Below are positions 32,321 through 34,218 of a DNA stretch of 34,218 nt, in pieces. This DNA comes from Pirellula staleyi DSM 6068. GTDB lineage: Bacteria; Planctomycetota; Planctomycetia; Pirellulales; Pirellulaceae. The translations under genes were made by a program, and so were the position numbers. Within the stretch, counting starts at the first letter, position 1, and every line of letters starts with the position of its first letter. The notes beneath the pieces are model-generated. The model searched no databases, was not told where the DNA came from, and was given only the letters and a program-made list of their open reading frames with translations. Location: NCBI GenBank assembly GCA_945870455.1, contig CAMBSL010000034.1:1-34218 (forward strand). Reading direction: 5' to 3'.

Positions 32321-34218
32321 ATGAATCGGTTCTGCCCAAAGTCACTTCCACTCCTCACTTCACTTTCTTTCATCGCTACCTTTCTTTGCTGCACCCTTTT
32401 CTGTTCCGCCGAGGACGTTGATCCGACTCGATTCGAAAAGATTACGATTGCGACAGGCTTGGTCCAGCCGATGCAGATGGCCAATGCACCCGACGGACGG
32501 ATTTTTTTGATCGAGCTGGCGGGCAACGTCAAATTGATTGACCCGGTAACCAAAACGAGCAAGGTCATTGCTAAGATCGTGGTTACGACCGAACAAGAAA
32601 ACGGGCTGATCGGAATTTGCCTTGATCCTAATTTCTCCGAGAATGGTTGGGTCTATCTCCAGTACTCGCCACCCAGTTTCCCAGGTCAGCAACTCAGTCG
32701 TTTTCGTTTTAAGGACGACACTCTGGATATCGCATCCGAACAGAAGATTTTTCGCTTCGAAGAGCAACGCCGTGAGTGCTGCCACCATGCAGGCTCTATG
32801 ACCTTTGGCCCAGATGGATGTCTCTATGTTGGAACGGGAGACAATACGAATCCCTTTAATGACTCCGAGGGCTATGCACCGATCGATCAACGGCCCAATC
32901 GTGAACCGTGGGATGGACTTCGAACCGCAGGCAACACCAAAAACTATAACGGCAAAGTGCTTCGCATCCGCCCGAATCCAACCGAAGGCTATTCGATTCC
33001 TGACGGCAATCTCTTTCCCAAGGATGGATCGGTCGGACATCCTGAGATCTATGTGATGGGGTGTCGCAACCCGTGGCGCATTAGCGTGGATCCGAAGTCT
33101 GGTTTCTTGTACTGGGGTGATGTCGGACCCGATGCTGGTGGAGATGGGCCACGGGGTCCGAAAGGCTACGACGAAGTCAATCAAGCTCGCACGGCAGGCA
33201 ACTTTGGCTGGCCATGTTTCATCGGTCCCAATCGTCCCTATAACATGGTCGACTTTACCACAGGCAAGATCGCTGACCCGCAAGATCCAGCCCATCCGTA
33301 CAATCATTCGGTCAACAACACCGGTGCGAAAGACTTGCCTCCCTTGCAACCTCCCTTTCTGTATTATCCAGCGGGCGAATCCAAAGAATTCCCTGAGGTA
33401 GGTACTGGCGGTCGAACCGCATGCGCCGGTCCAGTCTACCACTTCGATCCCAACTTGAGTTCCGACACCAAATTCCCTGACAATTATGACTCAACGCTCT
33501 TTGCATTCGAATGGTCGCGGAATTGGATCATGGCGGTGCATATGGATAAGGATTCCAATCTGCAGAAACTTGAGAGGTTTCTACCCGGAGTCAAAATCAC
33601 TCGCCCCATCCATCTCGAGTTTGACAAATTAGGTCGCTTGTACGTTATCGAATACGGAGAAACTTGGGGCGTCAATGCAGACGCGGCCTTGCATCGCATC
33701 GAATACGCCCGTGGCAACCGATCGCCTGTTGCCAAAGCCGTCGTCGAAAACAACATCGGCAAGGAACCGCTCAAGCTGCGACTGAAGTCCGAAGGCTCGT
33801 CCGACAAGGACGGTGACACGCTCACTTACCGATGGAAGCTAACTCGCACGACGGGGGATGAGCGTATCGAAAGAGTTTTGTCCGAATCTGCGAATGCCGT
33901 AGCGACCATCGAAGAGCCTGGTTCCTACACCGTGTCTCTGGAAGTCAAAGATCCCAAGGGTGCATTGGATGTGGCCACCTATCCGGTCATCGTCGGAAAC
34001 GCACGTCCTGAAGTAGTATTCTTGTCGCCAAAGGATGGCGATTTCTTTACACCCGGTGAAAAGATTACATACCGTCTGCAAATCGATGACATCGAGGACG
34101 GCACCAGCGACTTTGAAAACGCGGATGCGAGGAATCTCGAAACGATCGAGCTATCTGCCCCGAGTAGGACCTTTGTTCAAGCCAGTCCGCTGACCTTAGG
34201 GCAAACGAATAACGCGCC
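32321..34218 (+). CDS. Sugar dehydrogenase (GSDH type) with PKD-like domain, partial
   Basis: This gene is open from the ATG at 32321 to the right edge (632 codons) with no stop. Residues 1-30 form a signal peptide (LSFIATFLCCTLFCSAED). The six-bladed GSDH propeller, the fold of soluble PQQ glucose/sorbosone dehydrogenases, spans about 37-465. It includes MQMANAPDGRIFLIELAG, ENGLIGICLDPNF, HHAGSMTFGPDGCLYVGTGD, EIYVMGCRNPWRISVDP and NFGWPCFIGPN. From about 475 there is a PKD-like beta domain (KLRLKSEGSSDKDGDTLTYR ... GSYTVSLEVKDPKG). Many relatives continue into a cytochrome c domain, which may lie beyond the edge. It begins 28 bases after the DUF1501 stop and is probably in the same operon, oxidising a sugar released outside the cell. 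PQQ dependence is inferred from the family. Confidence 0.9.
   Translation, partial: MNRFCPKSLPLLTSLSFIATFLCCTLFCSAEDVDPTRFEKITIATGLVQPMQMANAPDGRIFLIELAGNVKLIDPVTKTSKVIAKIVVTTEQENGLIGICLDPNFSENGWVYLQYSPPSFPGQQLSRFRFKDDTLDIASEQKIFRFEEQRRECCHHAGSMTFGPDGCLYVGTGDNTNPFNDSEGYAPIDQRPNREPWDGLRTAGNTKNYNGKVLRIRPNPTEGYSIPDGNLFPKDGSVGHPEIYVMGCRNPWRISVDPKSGFLYWGDVGPDAGGDGPRGPKGYDEVNQARTAGNFGWPCFIGPNRPYNMVDFTTGKIADPQDPAHPYNHSVNNTGAKDLPPLQPPFLYYPAGESKEFPEVGTGGRTACAGPVYHFDPNLSSDTKFPDNYDSTLFAFEWSRNWIMAVHMDKDSNLQKLERFLPGVKITRPIHLEFDKLGRLYVIEYGETWGVNADAALHRIEYARGNRSPVAKAVVENNIGKEPLKLRLKSEGSSDKDGDTLTYRWKLTRTTGDERIERVLSESANAVATIEEPGSYTVSLEVKDPKGALDVATYPVIVGNARPEVVFLSPKDGDFFTPGEKITYRLQIDDIEDGTSDFENADARNLETIELSAPSRTFVQASPLTLGQTNNA

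Noticed and set aside
32360-33442. Long open frame (360 codons) on the minus strand
   Set aside because: It is antisense to the sugar dehydrogenase gene, whose plus-strand product has recognisable GSDH motifs throughout. The minus frame shows no family pattern.

Overview
The window looks like chromosome from a planctomycete, probably of the Pirellula/Rhodopirellula group. Evidence for this is a DUF1559 pseudopilin-type protein, a PSCyt1-DUF1549-DUF1553 protein followed by a DUF1501 protein, a BBP7-like barrel protein, NIPSNAP and PQQ-type sugar dehydrogenase proteins, moderate GC content, weak or absent Shine-Dalgarno sites before many genes, and several planctomycete-style palindromic repeats between genes. 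I saw no tRNA, rRNA, CRISPR array, integrase or transposase gene.

Layout. (1) 1-2142: the start of an unrecognised minus-strand gene that seems to change reading frame near the left edge, a secreted double-NIPSNAP protein, and a small cluster of 32-bp palindromic repeats. (2) 2143-9394: eight tightly packed genes for a divergent type IV filament / type II secretion-like machine. They are a double-length GspF with about four GspF half-domains, three pseudopilin-like proteins, a DUF1559 protein, a four-helix membrane protein, a short GspE/PilB ATPase, and a second, normal-length GspF. Five junctions are 1- or 4-base overlaps. No secretin, prepilin peptidase or GspC/L/M-like gene is next to it. 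(3) 9418-13159: a PAS-PAS hybrid histidine kinase begins 23 bases after the last filament gene, followed by a free-standing Hpt protein. A receiver-HATPase-FHA protein converges on them, and its 3' end overlaps the Hpt gene by 58 bp. This looks like a complete phosphorelay beside the filament genes.

(4) 13160-19968, all on the minus strand: a repeat-bearing spacer, tyrS, ispD, a MacB/LolD-type ABC ATPase without a permease, a P-II-like protein lacking Tyr51, a BBP7-like barrel protein and a secretin-N/BON protein without a secretin barrel. (5) 20175-24292: a polysaccharide or surface-glycan cluster with a GT10 fucosyltransferase, a GT2, an EamA transporter and a GT4. (6) 24293-27701: a second copy of the long palindromic repeat, a GC-rich membrane C39-like peptidase, msrA, an unrecognised immunity-like protein, and a 700-bp stretch with four palindromes and a decayed thioredoxin-fold fragment. 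(7) 27702-34218: a PSCyt1/DUF1549/DUF1553 protein, a DUF1501 protein and a sugar dehydrogenase with a PKD-like domain that runs off the right edge.

The most unusual part is regions 2 and 3: a compact filament/secretion operon with a duplicated platform protein, followed by its own apparent signalling relay. Family names come from recognising motifs by eye. No database search was possible, so exact domain borders are approximate.
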